64,000 nt of DNA, taken from Paraburkholderia aspalathi (GTDB lineage Bacteria > Pseudomonadota > Gammaproteobacteria > Burkholderiales > Burkholderiaceae). Numbering within the stretch: position 1 is the stretch's first letter; each line of letters opens with the position of its first letter. Below the pieces are notes generated by a model, which saw only the letters and a program-made list of their open reading frames with translations, was not told where the DNA came from and ran no database searches. The stretch lies in assembly GCF_900116445.1 (NCBI RefSeq), contig NZ_FPBH01000006.1, forward strand, positions 124,001-188,000, in the 5' to 3' direction. Shown here one piece after another: positions 9,360 through 19,115 of this stretch. A program made the translations under genes and the position numbers.

Positions 9360-10469
9360 TCAGCCGCTCACCGACACCTGATTCTTCCCGTCGCGTTTCG
9401 CCCGATACAGTCCGACGTCGGCGGCTTCGATCAACGTCGTCACGGGTTCGGTAGCGGACGGCACGAGGTTCGCCGCGCCGATACTGATCGTCACGACGCC
9501 CGCCGCCGATCCCGCATGCGGGATCGCGAGCCCTTCAATTGCGAGGCGGATTTTCTCGGCAAGCAAGTGCAGGCCGCCCGATGATGTTCCCGGCAGCACC
9601 ACCGCGAACTCTTCGCCGCCAAACCGGGCCGCGAGATCGGGTGAACGTCCCAGACACGACTCGACGGTGTGCGCAACGCGCTTAAGCACTTCGTCGCCGG
9701 CAACGTGTCCGTAGGTGTCGTTGTAGGCCTTGAAGTTATCCACATCGATCATCAGAAAGCCGAGGGCTGTCTTGTCGCGCGTGCCGCGACGCCATTCGGC
9801 GGCCAGGTACTGATCGAGGTAGCGTCGATTCGACAAACCCGTCAATCCGTCCGAATGCGTGAGTCGCTGCAGTTCCAGATTGGTTGCAAGCAACTGCTGT
9901 TGCGACTGGCGCAGGGCTTGATACGCCTCGTCGCGCTGCAACAGGTTCAGATACGAGCGCGAGTGATAGCGAATCCGCGCGATCAACTCGATGCGATCCG
10001 GCAGCTTCACCAGGTAGTCATTGGCGCCGGCGGCGAAGGCCGCGCTTTTCACGAGCGGCTCTTCCTTGGTCGACAGCACGATGATCGGAATATCGCGCGT
10101 TGCCGGTTTCTGCCGGTATTGCCGCACGAGGGTGAGGCCGTCGGTGCCGGGCATCACGAGGTCCTGCAGGATCACCGTTGCGCGGGTTTCCTCGGCGCAG
10201 CGCACCGCCTCTTCGGGCGACGCGCAGTAATGGAAGTCAACGCTCGTTTCGTCGGCCAGCGCCTGGCGGACCGCCTCGGCGATGATCGCCTGATCGTCCA
10301 CCAGCAACACCATGATCGGGCACTCTGCCGCGGGCGGATTGCCGAGGATGCGCGCTAACGCGTCATCGATGGCGCTATTGGGTGCGTCCTCCGCGTAGGC
10401 CTGCGCGTTCGCGTCCTGTTCTGCGAGCTCCGGCGCGGTGGCGGTCTGATGCGGTTTAGGAGTGTCCAT
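9360..10469 (-). CDS. wspR: WspR response regulator-diguanylate cyclase
   Basis: Output of the Wsp pathway: makes c-di-GMP from GTP when phosphorylated, promoting surface attachment and biofilm. Domains: an acidic and Ala-rich N-terminal extension (1-50), a receiver (about 52-170; phospho-acceptor Asp in ILQDLVMPGTDG, Lys in VLSTKEE), a short coiled linker (AYQALRQSQQQLLATNLELQ), and a GGDEF domain (about 205-365) with active-site GGEEF. It is the last gene of the wsp operon, 71 bases after wspF. All catalytic motifs appear intact. Confidence 0.93.
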   Translation of the reverse strand: MDTPKPHQTATAPELAEQDANAQAYAEDAPNSAIDDALARILGNPPAAECPIMVLLVDDQAIIAEAVRQALADETSVDFHYCASPEEAVRCAEETRATVILQDLVMPGTDGLTLVRQYRQKPATRDIPIIVLSTKEEPLVKSAAFAAGANDYLVKLPDRIELIARIRYHSRSYLNLLQRDEAYQALRQSQQQLLATNLELQRLTHSDGLTGLSNRRYLDQYLAAEWRRGTRDKTALGFLMIDVDNFKAYNDTYGHVAGDEVLKRVAHTVESCLGRSPDLAARFGGEEFAVVLPGTSSGGLHLLAEKIRLAIEGLAIPHAGSAAGVVTISIGAANLVPSATEPVTTLIEAADVGLYRAKRDGKNQVSVSG

Positions 10470-10540
10470 ATTGGTCAGCCAGAATGAATGTCAGTGAGTC
10501 GTAGCGGGCTAATGTGCGGCTAGTGTGCGCCTATCGGGCC

Positions 10541-11557
10541 TTAACGTGTGCCGACGGCAGCAGCGAGCGCGGCGGCGATACGGGGCAGAGGCAGGATCGC
10601 GGCGGCGGCATCGAGCGCCGCGGCCGCCTTCGGCATGCCGTACACGGCGCAGGTCGCTTCGTCCTGCGCGATCGTGTGATAGCCCTTGGTGCGCATCGCC
10701 TTGAGCCCGATCGCGCCGTCGCGGCCCATGCCGGTCAGCAGCACACCGATCGCCCGCGCCGGCCAGCGCGCCACGACACTATGGAAAAACACGTCGACGG
10801 AAGGCCGGTAGGGCGTTTCCGCCGGCACGTTCGTGTAACCGAGTACGTTGGGCAGTTTCAGGTGTAAATGATCGTCGGTGGCGGCGAGCAGCACGATGCC
10901 CGCTTGCGGCCGGTCGCCTTCGTTGGCGATCCGCACCGGCAGCGCCGACTGCTGGTTCAGCCAATCGGCCATGCCGGCGGCGAAGGCCGCGTCGACGTGT
11001 TGGACGATGACGATTGCCGCTGGGAAATCCTTCGGCAAGCCGGCGAGTAAGGTAGCGAGTGCTGCCGGGCCGCCTGCCGAGGCGCCGATTGCAACCAGCG
11101 GCGTGTCGCGGTTCGTCGCGGTTCTGGGCGCCGCCGCAGCTGCTGCGCCAGGCGCATTGCGTTCGGTGACCAGCGCGGCGATGCTGTCGATCTTGGCGAT
11201 CAGGGTGGCGATGCTTTTGTTCGCGTCGGGACCGCTCAACGAGGGCGTATCCACCGCATCGAGCGCGCCCGCGCCCATCGCTTCGTAGACGCGCCACGCA
11301 TTCGCGCCCACGTCGACGGTCACGATCAGGATCGCGCACGGCGCCTTCGCCATGATGCGGCGCGTGGCTTCGATGCCGTCGACGTTCGGCATCACCAGAT
11401 CCATCAGCACGATGTCGGGTCGCTGCGCGGTGCAGAAATCGACCGCCTGCTGGCCGTCCTGCGCGACCCATAGCACCTCGTAGTCTTGGCGCGCAGCAAG
11501 CGCGCGGCGCAGTGCCTCGACAGCGAGCGGCAGGTCATTGACGATTCCGATTTTCAT
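10541..11557 (-). CDS. wspF: WspF CheB-like methylesterase
   Basis: Chemoreceptor glutamate methylesterase that removes methyl groups from WspA and so damps the Wsp pathway; loss of WspF classically gives wrinkly colonies. N-terminal receiver (IVLMDLVMPNVDG holds the phospho-Asp near residue 54), then the CheB catalytic domain with Ser in IGASAGGPAAL, His in VIVQHVDA, and Asp in GMGRDGAIG. 338 residues. The start at 11557 lies 17 bases after the wspE stop, so translation is likely coupled. Confidence 0.93.
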   Translation of the reverse strand: MKIGIVNDLPLAVEALRRALAARQDYEVLWVAQDGQQAVDFCTAQRPDIVLMDLVMPNVDGIEATRRIMAKAPCAILIVTVDVGANAWRVYEAMGAGALDAVDTPSLSGPDANKSIATLIAKIDSIAALVTERNAPGAAAAAAPRTATNRDTPLVAIGASAGGPAALATLLAGLPKDFPAAIVIVQHVDAAFAAGMADWLNQQSALPVRIANEGDRPQAGIVLLAATDDHLHLKLPNVLGYTNVPAETPYRPSVDVFFHSVVARWPARAIGVLLTGMGRDGAIGLKAMRTKGYHTIAQDEATCAVYGMPKAAAALDAAAAILPLPRIAAALAAAVGTR

Positions 11558-11574
11558 CCGTTTTACCCGTGGGT

Positions 11575-14043
11575 TTAACCGTAAGCTTCGCCGATCAGAT
11601 CACGCACTGCATCGAGCAGTGCTTCGTCGTGGAAACTGCCTTTCGCCAGATAGTAATCCGCGCCCGCGTTCAGGCCGGCGCGGCGGTCTTCTTCACGATC
11701 CTTGTACGAGACGATCATCACCGGCAGCGACTGCAGTTGCGGATCGCGCTTGATGAGCGTGACGAGTTCGATGCCGTCCATGCGCGGCATGTCGATGTCG
11801 GTAATCACGAGGTCGAAGTGTTCGCCGCGCACCGCGTTCCAGCCGTCCATGCCGTCGACGGCGATCGTCACGTCGTAACCGCGTGTCGCCAGCAGCTTGC
11901 GTTCGAGCTCGCGTACGGTGAGCGAATCGTCGACCACCAGCACGCGTCGCGTGACGCGCCGGGCGGTGAGGGCCGCGCCGTGCTGCATATGTTTCAGATC
12001 GCCGCCTGCGACGAGCCTTTCGACCGAGCGCAGCCAGTCGTCGACATCCGCGATCAGCACCGGGTCGCCGTTTTCCATCAACGCGCCGGCGGTGATGTTC
12101 CTGATCTTGCCGAGGCGCGGGTCGAGCGGCTGCACGACCAGCATCCGCTCGCCGAGAAAGCGATCGACCACCACGCCGTAGGTTTCTTCACCGTCGCCGA
12201 TCACGATCAGGCTGACGGTATCGCCTTCGTTGGTGGGTGGCGCGGTGTCGAGAATCTGATGCGCGGTGACGACGCCGATGCGGCGGCCGTCGAAGGCGAT
12301 GTGCTGATGGCCTTCAAGCAATTCGATATCCGCGCGGCTCACGTGTAGCGTGCGGTTCACATGTGCGAGCGGTACGGCGTACGGCTCGCCCGCGACTTCG
12401 ACGAGCAGGCTGCGAATCACCGAGAGCGTGAGCGGCAACTGCAACTGCACGCGCGTGCCGACGCCGGGTTCGTGCGTGATGCGCACCGTGCCGCGCACGC
12501 GCTTGACGACGTCGTGCACCGCGTCGAGTCCGACGCCACGGCCCGACACCTCGGTGACCTGATCGCGCAGCGAGAAGCCGGGCAGCAAGAGGAATTCGAG
12601 CAGTTCGGTTTCAGACAGACGTGCGGCCGTTTCCGCACTCGCCAGTTTCTTGCGAACGATCGACGTGCGCAGTGCGTCGAGATCGATGCCCGCGCCGTCG
12701 TCGGAGACGCTGATGAGCAGGGCACCGGCCGTGTGACGTGCGTCGAGCGTCAGCGTGCCTTCTTCGGGCTTGCCGCGCGCGAGACGAACCTCAGGCGCTT
12801 CGATGCCGTGGTCGATCGCGTTGCGCAGCATGTGGCCGAGCGGCGCTTCGAGCAGATCGAGAATGTCGCGGTCGACCTGAGTTGATTCGCCGACCAGTTG
12901 CCAGCGCACCTTTTTGCCGAGCGAACGCGCGACGTCGCGCACCATGCGTGCGAGACCGCTGGTGCCGTCGCCGAAGGGGCGCATGCGGCATTGCAGTGCG
13001 GCGTCGTACAGCTGCTGCGACAGGTGGGTCGAGCGGCGGTCGAAGCTTTCCAGATCGGCCAGGCGCTCGGCGAGCAGGTGTTGCGATTCTGCTGTGAGGC
13101 GGCGCAGTTCTTCGAGCGCGGCGTGCGCGCGCGGGTCGAGCTTCAGGTCGGCGAGTGTTTCGTGTAGCTGGTCGAGCGCGCGTGTGCCGTCACGTTGAAC
13201 GCGTTTGACGCGCAGCATCGATTGCGCGAAGGGTTTGAGCCAGCGCGATTCGACCAGCGATTCGCCGGATAGGGAGAGCAGCCGGTCGAGGTTGTCGGCG
13301 CGTACGCGCAGCATGCGGCCGGGGTCTGTTGTTGGGGCGCTTGATTCGTTTGTCGTGGATGCAAGGGCGCTTGCAGGAACGGCCGCTGAGGCGCTTGCAG
13401 GTGCGGACTGGATCGTAGAGGCGAGGGTGGACCCATTTGCAGTCGTGCTGGCTGATGCGGTTGGGGCAGGCGTCGCTTCCGCGCGCAGGGCGCTGGCTAG
13501 CAGATTGAATGCGGCGTCGGGGTCAGCGTCATGGTCGGCGTCGGCCGATGCGTTTTGCGGTTTGGTGGCTACGCTGCGAGCAGATGCAGAACCATCGACG
13601 CTAGCAGGAGCAGCCGGTGGCGCAGCGTCCCTTCGCATTGCCGCGCCGTGGGGCACCACATCCACCATCCGCGCTTGCAACGACGCGACGCACGCGCTGA
13701 CCGCATCACGCGCCGATTCATCCTCGTCATTACCGATGCGCGCAACGATATCGACCCCGCGCAACAACTCATCAATCCAGGCGGCATCGAGCAACGCGCG
13801 TCCTTCCTGCGCCGCGACGAAGCAATCCTCCATCGCGTGCGCGAGTTCGACCCCAACCTGCACACCAACGATACGCGCCGCACCCTTCAACGAATGAGCC
13901 GCACGCATGCAGGCCTCGAGCGCGGCGGCATCGCTCGGCGCGCGATCGAGCGTGAGCAGGCCGTCGTTGAGAACGCGTGCCTGGGTCCGCGCTTCTTCGC
14001 GGAAGAGATCGATCAGCGACGGGCGGCGCGGGTCGTCCGTCAT
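11575..14043 (-). CDS. wspE: WspE hybrid CheA-type histidine kinase
   Basis: Central kinase of the Wsp complex; passes phosphate to WspR and WspF. Order: Hpt domain with phospho-His in AAHSLKGAAR (about 48-57), a Ala/Ser/Thr-rich variable linker (about 120-230), a CheA dimer/ATPase region (HMLRNAIDHGIE, SDDGAGIDLD, GRGVGLDAVHDVV), a CheW-like domain, and a C-terminal receiver (DIDMPRMDG). I set the start at 14043 (MTDDPRRPS), where it forms an ATGA overlap with the wspD stop; the open frame continues upstream to 14463 only as a shadow of wspD. 822 residues. Confidence 0.92.
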   Translation of the reverse strand: MTDDPRRPSLIDLFREEARTQARVLNDGLLTLDRAPSDAAALEACMRAAHSLKGAARIVGVQVGVELAHAMEDCFVAAQEGRALLDAAWIDELLRGVDIVARIGNDEDESARDAVSACVASLQARMVDVVPHGAAMRRDAAPPAAPASVDGSASARSVATKPQNASADADHDADPDAAFNLLASALRAEATPAPTASASTTANGSTLASTIQSAPASASAAVPASALASTTNESSAPTTDPGRMLRVRADNLDRLLSLSGESLVESRWLKPFAQSMLRVKRVQRDGTRALDQLHETLADLKLDPRAHAALEELRRLTAESQHLLAERLADLESFDRRSTHLSQQLYDAALQCRMRPFGDGTSGLARMVRDVARSLGKKVRWQLVGESTQVDRDILDLLEAPLGHMLRNAIDHGIEAPEVRLARGKPEEGTLTLDARHTAGALLISVSDDGAGIDLDALRTSIVRKKLASAETAARLSETELLEFLLLPGFSLRDQVTEVSGRGVGLDAVHDVVKRVRGTVRITHEPGVGTRVQLQLPLTLSVIRSLLVEVAGEPYAVPLAHVNRTLHVSRADIELLEGHQHIAFDGRRIGVVTAHQILDTAPPTNEGDTVSLIVIGDGEETYGVVVDRFLGERMLVVQPLDPRLGKIRNITAGALMENGDPVLIADVDDWLRSVERLVAGGDLKHMQHGAALTARRVTRRVLVVDDSLTVRELERKLLATRGYDVTIAVDGMDGWNAVRGEHFDLVITDIDMPRMDGIELVTLIKRDPQLQSLPVMIVSYKDREEDRRAGLNAGADYYLAKGSFHDEALLDAVRDLIGEAYG

Positions 14044-14723
14044 CCGAGACTCCGGTTCAAAGTGTCGAACAATGCGTCGGCGTCGAGCAGGCCGACCGTC
14101 ATGCCGCGCCACGGAGCCACGGCGCGCGTATGGGCAGCGGCGGCGTGCGAGAGCGTCGCGGGCGGTGGGCAAAAGGTGGAGATCGCGATCCGATGCACGC
14201 CGTCGACCTGATCGACGGGAAACACCGCGTGCTCTTCGGCGCGCGAGACCACCAGCAAACGCGGCAGATCGTGACGGGCTTTGTCGTCGCCTGCAGTGGT
14301 GTTGGTTTCGAAACCCAGCAGATGCGCGAGCGACAGACAGACCAGCAAGTCGCCCTGCACGTTCACGACGCCCAGCACCGCGCGATGCTGCCGATGCGGC
14401 AACGTATGAATCGGCCGCGTCTGTACGATGCGCTTGAAGATCGGCGTGGGCAGCGCGAGCCATTCACCGCCGATACGGAAGATGAGGAACGATTCACTCG
14501 CGTCTTGCTGATCATGTCGCTGCAATCGCGCCGGCGTGTCAGGGTCATTCAGCGAGAGATCCACAAGCGGAATCGGACGCTCCAGCAATTTGGCCGCGGC
14601 CGCTTCGAACACGGGGCAATTCAGACAGCGCACGTATTCGACCAGCCGCTCGCACGACGAATCGCCGCGCACGCCGATGCGGTTCCAGCAATCGTCGAAG
14701 GTCACCGTGCGTTCTTCAACCAC
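14040..14723 (-). CDS. wspD: WspD CheW-like coupling protein
   Basis: One of two CheW-like adaptors linking the WspA receptor to the WspE kinase. 227 residues: an N-terminal region with two cysteines (CLNCPVFEAAAAKLLERP) and a C-terminal CheW domain (FLIFRIGGEWLALPTPIF, then VLGVVNVQGDLLVCLSL, the hallmark beta-hairpin). It overlaps wspC by 8 bases upstream and wspE by ATGA downstream, typical of coupled translation in this operon. Confidence 0.9.
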   Translation of the reverse strand: MVEERTVTFDDCWNRIGVRGDSSCERLVEYVRCLNCPVFEAAAAKLLERPIPLVDLSLNDPDTPARLQRHDQQDASESFLIFRIGGEWLALPTPIFKRIVQTRPIHTLPHRQHRAVLGVVNVQGDLLVCLSLAHLLGFETNTTAGDDKARHDLPRLLVVSRAEEHAVFPVDQVDGVHRIAISTFCPPPATLSHAAAAHTRAVAPWRGMTVGLLDADALFDTLNRSLG

Positions 14724-16242
14724 GTTGCGCTCCCTGTGCGCGCGACGCGCGGTCCATCAACAGACGCGCGCCGTTGCGATCGCCTTCAAGCTCGAGCAGC
14801 GTCGCCAGATGCGCGAGCGCCTCGGCGTGCTGCGGGTCGAGGTAGAGCGCCTTGCGATACTGGCCGCGAGCGAGGTTCGTATCGCCGCTGGCGTCGGCGA
14901 GCACACCGAGCAGGTAGAACGCGTCGGCGTGCGGCGCGTGCTGTTCCAGATAGACGTTGATCGCGTTCGCGGCTTCCGTCAGACGGCCCGCGTCAGCCAG
15001 CGCGTGCGCTGCTTGCAGCGTGTCGCGTGCGGCGTTGGTCGGCGAGGTGATGGGCGATGACGCAAACTCGTGCGACTGCGACGCGGCTTTGTACGGTTTC
15101 GGCGTGGGCTGCGGAATACCGCCTAAAGGCGTGCGCTGTGAAATCTCATTCGACGGCGTGTTCTGAGAAATACCTGTCAATGACGTGCGCTGCGAGACTC
15201 CATCCGATGGTACGAGCGGCGACTTTGCATTAAACGGCGTCTGCGCCAAACCGCCATTGAACGGCGTGCGCGCAACCGGATCGGGCCACGCAAAAGGCTC
15301 GGCAGAAAACACTTGCAACGGCGCGAGCGCGGGCACCGGCGAATGCGTCATCGCGAGCGCCGCGGCAGTAGCGAGCGGCGCGGTGTGCCAGCTGTTCAAC
15401 TGCGCTTCAGCAGGCGTAGCGCGATGGAACGCGAACGCCAGCGGAATCTTCGCCGACTGCATGCCATAACGCATCAACAGCCCGGTTTCCGCAGGGCCGA
15501 CGAACAGCGTGCCGTTTTCAGCCAGCACGCTGTTGAGCGCATGCAGGGCCTTCTGCTGTGCGTCGCGGTCGAAGTAAATCAGCACGTTGCGGCAGAACAC
15601 GAAGTCGTAGACGCCGAGCGCCGCGGCATCGAGTTGCATCAGGTTCGCGCGCGAAAATCGGACTGCGTCGACGATGCGCGGCGCGAGACGCCAGCCGTCT
15701 TCGGTGCGCGTGAAGTGGGCGTCGCGGAACGGGAACGCATTGCCGCGAAACGAGTTGCGGCTGTACACGGCGCGCTGCGCGAGGGCCAGCGAGCGCTCGC
15801 TGATATCCATTGCGTCGATGCGCATGTGCGCCGCGTCGATGCCGGCGTCGAGCAGCGTCATGGCGATCGTGTACGGCTCTTCGCCGGTGGAGCAGGGCAG
15901 ACTCAGAATCCGCAGCGGCAGCGCGGTGCCGCGCTCGTCGAGCCGTTCGTGCGCGAGACGCGCGAGCGCCCTGAACGCGTCGGCGTCGCGATAGAACCAG
16001 GTCTCCGGCACCACCACTGTTTCGACCAGCGCCTGCACCATCGAGGGTGACGCGTACGTGGCCTCCCAGTAGTCGGCGAGCGTGGCGTCGGCGTGACCGT
16101 CCGCGCACCAGGCTGCGGCGCGCTGATCGACCGCGCGCTCGATCGACTGATGACCGAGCGACGCTGCATCGAGCCCGATGGTTCGATGCAGCAAGTCGGC
16201 GAAGCGTCGATAGAGCGGCGCGTTGTCGTGATGCGCGTTCAT
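14716..16242 (-). CDS. wspC: WspC CheR-like methyltransferase with TPR
   Basis: S-adenosylmethionine-dependent methyltransferase that methylates WspA glutamates and sets basal pathway activity. N-terminal CheR domains (LRILSLPCSTGEEPYT is the SAM loop; DFVFCRNVLIYFD is the CheR signature) are followed by a long low-complexity linker with imperfect repeats of a Ser-Gln-Arg-Thr-Pro type unit (about residues 335-395) and a C-terminal TPR region (DAFYLLGVLADASGDTNLAR ...). The start at 16242 forms an ATGA overlap with the wspB stop. Confidence 0.92.
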   Translation of the reverse strand: MNAHHDNAPLYRRFADLLHRTIGLDAASLGHQSIERAVDQRAAAWCADGHADATLADYWEATYASPSMVQALVETVVVPETWFYRDADAFRALARLAHERLDERGTALPLRILSLPCSTGEEPYTIAMTLLDAGIDAAHMRIDAMDISERSLALAQRAVYSRNSFRGNAFPFRDAHFTRTEDGWRLAPRIVDAVRFSRANLMQLDAAALGVYDFVFCRNVLIYFDRDAQQKALHALNSVLAENGTLFVGPAETGLLMRYGMQSAKIPLAFAFHRATPAEAQLNSWHTAPLATAAALAMTHSPVPALAPLQVFSAEPFAWPDPVARTPFNGGLAQTPFNAKSPLVPSDGVSQRTSLTGISQNTPSNEISQRTPLGGIPQPTPKPYKAASQSHEFASSPITSPTNAARDTLQAAHALADAGRLTEAANAINVYLEQHAPHADAFYLLGVLADASGDTNLARGQYRKALYLDPQHAEALAHLATLLELEGDRNGARLLMDRASRAQGAQRG

Positions 16243-16703
16243 GCGTGCGCCTCGGGAAACAGCAGGGCTTTGACGTCGTCGGGCAACAGATGCTCGACGC
16301 GAATCCATTGCACCAGACCGCCTGCTTCGCTCGCCACCGGCCCCAGATAGCGCGCGTTCGGCATGTCGATGCCGGCGTCATGAAACGCGTCGGCGTCCAG
16401 ACGGATGGTGCGCGTTGCGCCTTCGAGCAGGAGCGCGAGCAGGCGCACCGTGCCCGCATGCGGATAGCGCACCAGCACGACGCGTGTCGACATCAACTGC
16501 GCGGCTGGGCGGCCGAGCGCGAGCGCCGGCAGATCGATCACCGGCAGCGGCGCGCCCTCGTGATCGAGCACGCCCGCGACCCACGACGGCGCGCCGGGGA
16601 TCGTCTTCGGCGGCGACTGCGGCGTGAGCGGCATCAGACGCTCCACCTGCGTCGCGTCGATCACGTAGCGTTCGTTATCGAGCGTGAAGAGGATGAAGAG
16701 CAT
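16239..16703 (-). CDS. wspB: WspB CheW-like coupling protein
   Basis: Small single-domain CheW-type adaptor of 154 residues: FILFTLDNERYVIDATQVER opens the domain and WVAGVLDHEGAPLPVIDLPAL is the second half of the hallmark hairpin. It probably scaffolds WspA with WspE. It lies 76 bases after wspA on the same strand and its stop overlaps the wspC start. Confidence 0.9.
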   Translation of the reverse strand: MLFILFTLDNERYVIDATQVERLMPLTPQSPPKTIPGAPSWVAGVLDHEGAPLPVIDLPALALGRPAAQLMSTRVVLVRYPHAGTVRLLALLLEGATRTIRLDADAFHDAGIDMPNARYLGPVASEAGGLVQWIRVEHLLPDDVKALLFPEAHA

Positions 16704-16779
16704 CGGCGTGGGCTGGGCTGTAGGAGAAGCGTATGGGTGGATCGGCGTCGGCGTGCTTCAGTGAGCCCGCCGCGGCGCG

Positions 16780-18411
16780 TCAGGCCACCACCTTGAAGCG
16801 CGATACGCCGGTGCGCAGACTATTGGCGACGTGCGTCAGATCGTCGATGGCCTGGGTCGACTGCCGCAGCGATTCCGCCGTTTGCTGCGCGGCCTCCGAG
16901 AGCTGCGTCAGCGCCTGGGTAATCTGCTCGGCGCCAGTGGCTTGCGTCTGCATGCCTTCGTTGACCATCGAGAAGCGCGGCGCGAGTTGCTGCACTTGCT
17001 GAATGATCTGCGTGAGATGGCCGCCTACGTTCTGCACGTCGAGCATGCCGCGGCGCACTTCTTCGGAGAACTTGTCCATGCCCATCACGCCCGCGGCCAC
17101 TGCCGACTGGATCTCCTTAACCATCTGTTCGATGTCGTAGGTCGCCACGGCGGTTTGATCTGCGAGGCGGCGAATCTCGGTTGCCACGACCGCGAAGCCG
17201 CGGCCGTATTCGCCGGCCTTTTCTGCTTCGATCGCCGCGTTCAGCGAGAGCAGATTGGTCTGATCCGCGACCTTGGTGATGGTGGCGACGACCTGGTTGA
17301 TGTTGCTGGCCTTCTCGTTGAGGATCGCGAGCTTCGCGTTGACCGAGCCGGCCGCTTCCATCACGAGGCGCATGGTGTCTTCCATGCGCGCGAGACCGGC
17401 GTGACCGGTGCCGGCGAGTGCGGCCGATTGGCCTGCTACTTCGGAGACTTCGTTCATCGTGCGCAGCAGGTCACGCGAGGTTGCGAAGATTTCGCGCGAC
17501 GTGGCACCGATCTCGGTGGTGGTCGCCGCGGTTTCGTTCGCGGTGGCTTGCTGTTCACGCGAGGTCGCCGCGATCTCCGTCACCGACGTGGTCACCTGAA
17601 CCGCCGACTTCTGCGCCTGGCCAACCAGCGCGGTGAGCTCGTCGGTCATGCGGTTAAAGCCCGCTTCGAGCGCGCCGATTTCATCCGCGCGGTTCAGTTG
17701 CAGACGTTGGGTGAGGTCGCCCGTGCGCATGACGTCGACGACTTGCAGCACCTTCGCCATCGGCGTGGTGACCGCGCGCAGCAGCCAGTAGCCGGCCAGC
17801 ACGGCGGCGATGGCGGCAACCAGCAGCATGACGAGCAGCACGACACGGGTCGCCTCAACCGAACTACGGATGTTTTCGGCGGCTTTGTCGGCGTCGGCCT
17901 TGTTGTTCTCGACCAGCTTGCGCGCCGAGACACGGCCCGCTTCCCAGATCGGCGTGAGTTGCGTGTTGAAGAGGTGCGCGGCGTTCTCTTTCGAACTCGG
18001 CAAGACGTTCAACAGGGATGCCTGGATCGGCAGGTACTGTGCGTGTTGCTGGCGAAAGTCGTTGAAGAACTCGCGATCGTTGTCGCGGAAGATGGTCGCG
18101 CCGTAGTCGCCGAGGAGCTTCTGAAGCGTTTGCTCGGTGTCCTGCAAAGCTGCGGTGTCGCGCTTGACGGACTCGGGGTCCGTATCAACGTAAATGAGAC
18201 GCTGCGTGACGGTGTAGTTCTCGAACCAGGCCGCGCGCATCGCAGTCGCGTAGTAGAGGCCGGGCATCGAGTCTTCCTGCTGACTCTTCGCGTCGCGATC
18301 GATTCCGCTGAGTTGCTCGAAAGTGACGATTGCCATTGCCAGCATCACGATCAGCACGATCCCGAAGCTGCACAGAATCCGTTGCCGGATGGTCCATTGT
18401 TTCACGCGCAC
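16780..18411 (-). CDS. wspA: WspA methyl-accepting chemoreceptor
   Basis: Surface-contact sensor at the top of the Wsp pathway. 543 residues: transmembrane helix 1 (about 12-28, ILCSFGIVLIVMLAMAIV), a four-helix-bundle-type periplasmic domain (about 30-190), transmembrane helix 2 (about 190-212, VVLLVMLLVAAIAAVLAGYW), HAMP, then a coiled-coil signalling domain with the conserved hairpin tip LSLNAAIEAEKAGEYG. First gene of the operon; its promoter must lie in the gap upstream of 18411, shared with the gene at 18675. Confidence 0.93.
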   Translation of the reverse strand: MRVKQWTIRQRILCSFGIVLIVMLAMAIVTFEQLSGIDRDAKSQQEDSMPGLYYATAMRAAWFENYTVTQRLIYVDTDPESVKRDTAALQDTEQTLQKLLGDYGATIFRDNDREFFNDFRQQHAQYLPIQASLLNVLPSSKENAAHLFNTQLTPIWEAGRVSARKLVENNKADADKAAENIRSSVEATRVVLLVMLLVAAIAAVLAGYWLLRAVTTPMAKVLQVVDVMRTGDLTQRLQLNRADEIGALEAGFNRMTDELTALVGQAQKSAVQVTTSVTEIAATSREQQATANETAATTTEIGATSREIFATSRDLLRTMNEVSEVAGQSAALAGTGHAGLARMEDTMRLVMEAAGSVNAKLAILNEKASNINQVVATITKVADQTNLLSLNAAIEAEKAGEYGRGFAVVATEIRRLADQTAVATYDIEQMVKEIQSAVAAGVMGMDKFSEEVRRGMLDVQNVGGHLTQIIQQVQQLAPRFSMVNEGMQTQATGAEQITQALTQLSEAAQQTAESLRQSTQAIDDLTHVANSLRTGVSRFKVVA

Positions 18412-18674
18412 GCCCCTTAACTTTTTTGCTTGGGCTCGACGCCCGATGTCGACTTGTGGGTCTCGGGGTCGAAGGATCGGAAAGCTTTGCGGACGTCGGA
18501 TTCGTCCGACGGGTCATGCGGCGAATTTTACATTGATCGTGGGAATGGATGGCGGTCGATGAGGCGGTTGCCCAGCCACGCGTTACACCCGTAATGGCCG
18601 GTTACCAACTGCAGCATCTATTTCTGCGCGCGCCATACACAATCTGTTCCATGCCTGAACGGCGGGAGAGAAAC

Positions 18675-19016
18675 ATGAAAAAGATTGCGGTGGCGTTGTT
18701 GATGGTGGGGAGCCTGAGCGTGGCGGGTCAAGCGTCGGCGCATGGCAATGGCGGCGATGTGGTCGGTGCGCTGATCGGCGGCGCCGTGCTGGGCGCGGTG
18801 GTGACGTCCGTGTTGAATCCGGCGCCCGTGGTCGCTTACCAGCAGCCGGTCTATGCGCAACCGGTGTATGCGCAGCCGGTGTATCAGCCGGCGCCTGTGT
18901 ACGCGGGGCCGCCGCCGGGATACTGCTATGACCAGTACCAGCGTGCGTATGTCGCGTGCGGTGCGCCGCCGCCCGCACAGTATGGGTATCCGCAACAGCC
19001 TCAACAGGGCTGGTAA
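18675..19016 (+). CDS. Small secreted glycine-zipper/proline-tyrosine-rich protein
   Basis: 113-residue exported protein. Signal peptide MKKIAVALLMVGSLSVAGQASA with a likely cleavage after ASA, then a Gly-rich stretch (GGDVVGALIGGAVLGAVV) that could insert in or lie against a membrane, then tandem QPVYAQPVYAQPVY repeats and a CYDQYQRAYVACG motif with two cysteines. GGGAGAG lies before the ATG at 18675. Probably a periplasmic or outer-membrane associated protein; function unknown. A bidirectional terminator follows. Confidence 0.75.
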   Translation: MKKIAVALLMVGSLSVAGQASAHGNGGDVVGALIGGAVLGAVVTSVLNPAPVVAYQQPVYAQPVYAQPVYQPAPVYAGPPPGYCYDQYQRAYVACGAPPPAQYGYPQQPQQGW

Positions 19017-19065
19017 AGGACGTGAGCAGACACGCGCAGCTTTGATGCTCGCGCGTTAGAGAGAG

Positions 19066-19098
19066 AAAAAGGCCGTCGCAGGGTGCGACGGCCTTTTC
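19066..19098. terminator. Bidirectional intrinsic terminator
   Basis: The stem AAGGCCGTCGCA (19069-19080) pairs with TGCGACGGCCTT (19084-19095) around a 3-base loop, with A-runs on the left and T-runs on the right. It sits between two convergent genes and can serve both. Confidence 0.85.
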
Positions 19099-19115
19099 TT
19101 GTTGGGTATCTCTGC

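Noticed and set aside
14040..14463. Upstream extension of the wspE frame
   Set aside because: The wspD gene fully occupies this DNA; the ATGA overlap at 14040-14043 gives the natural start.
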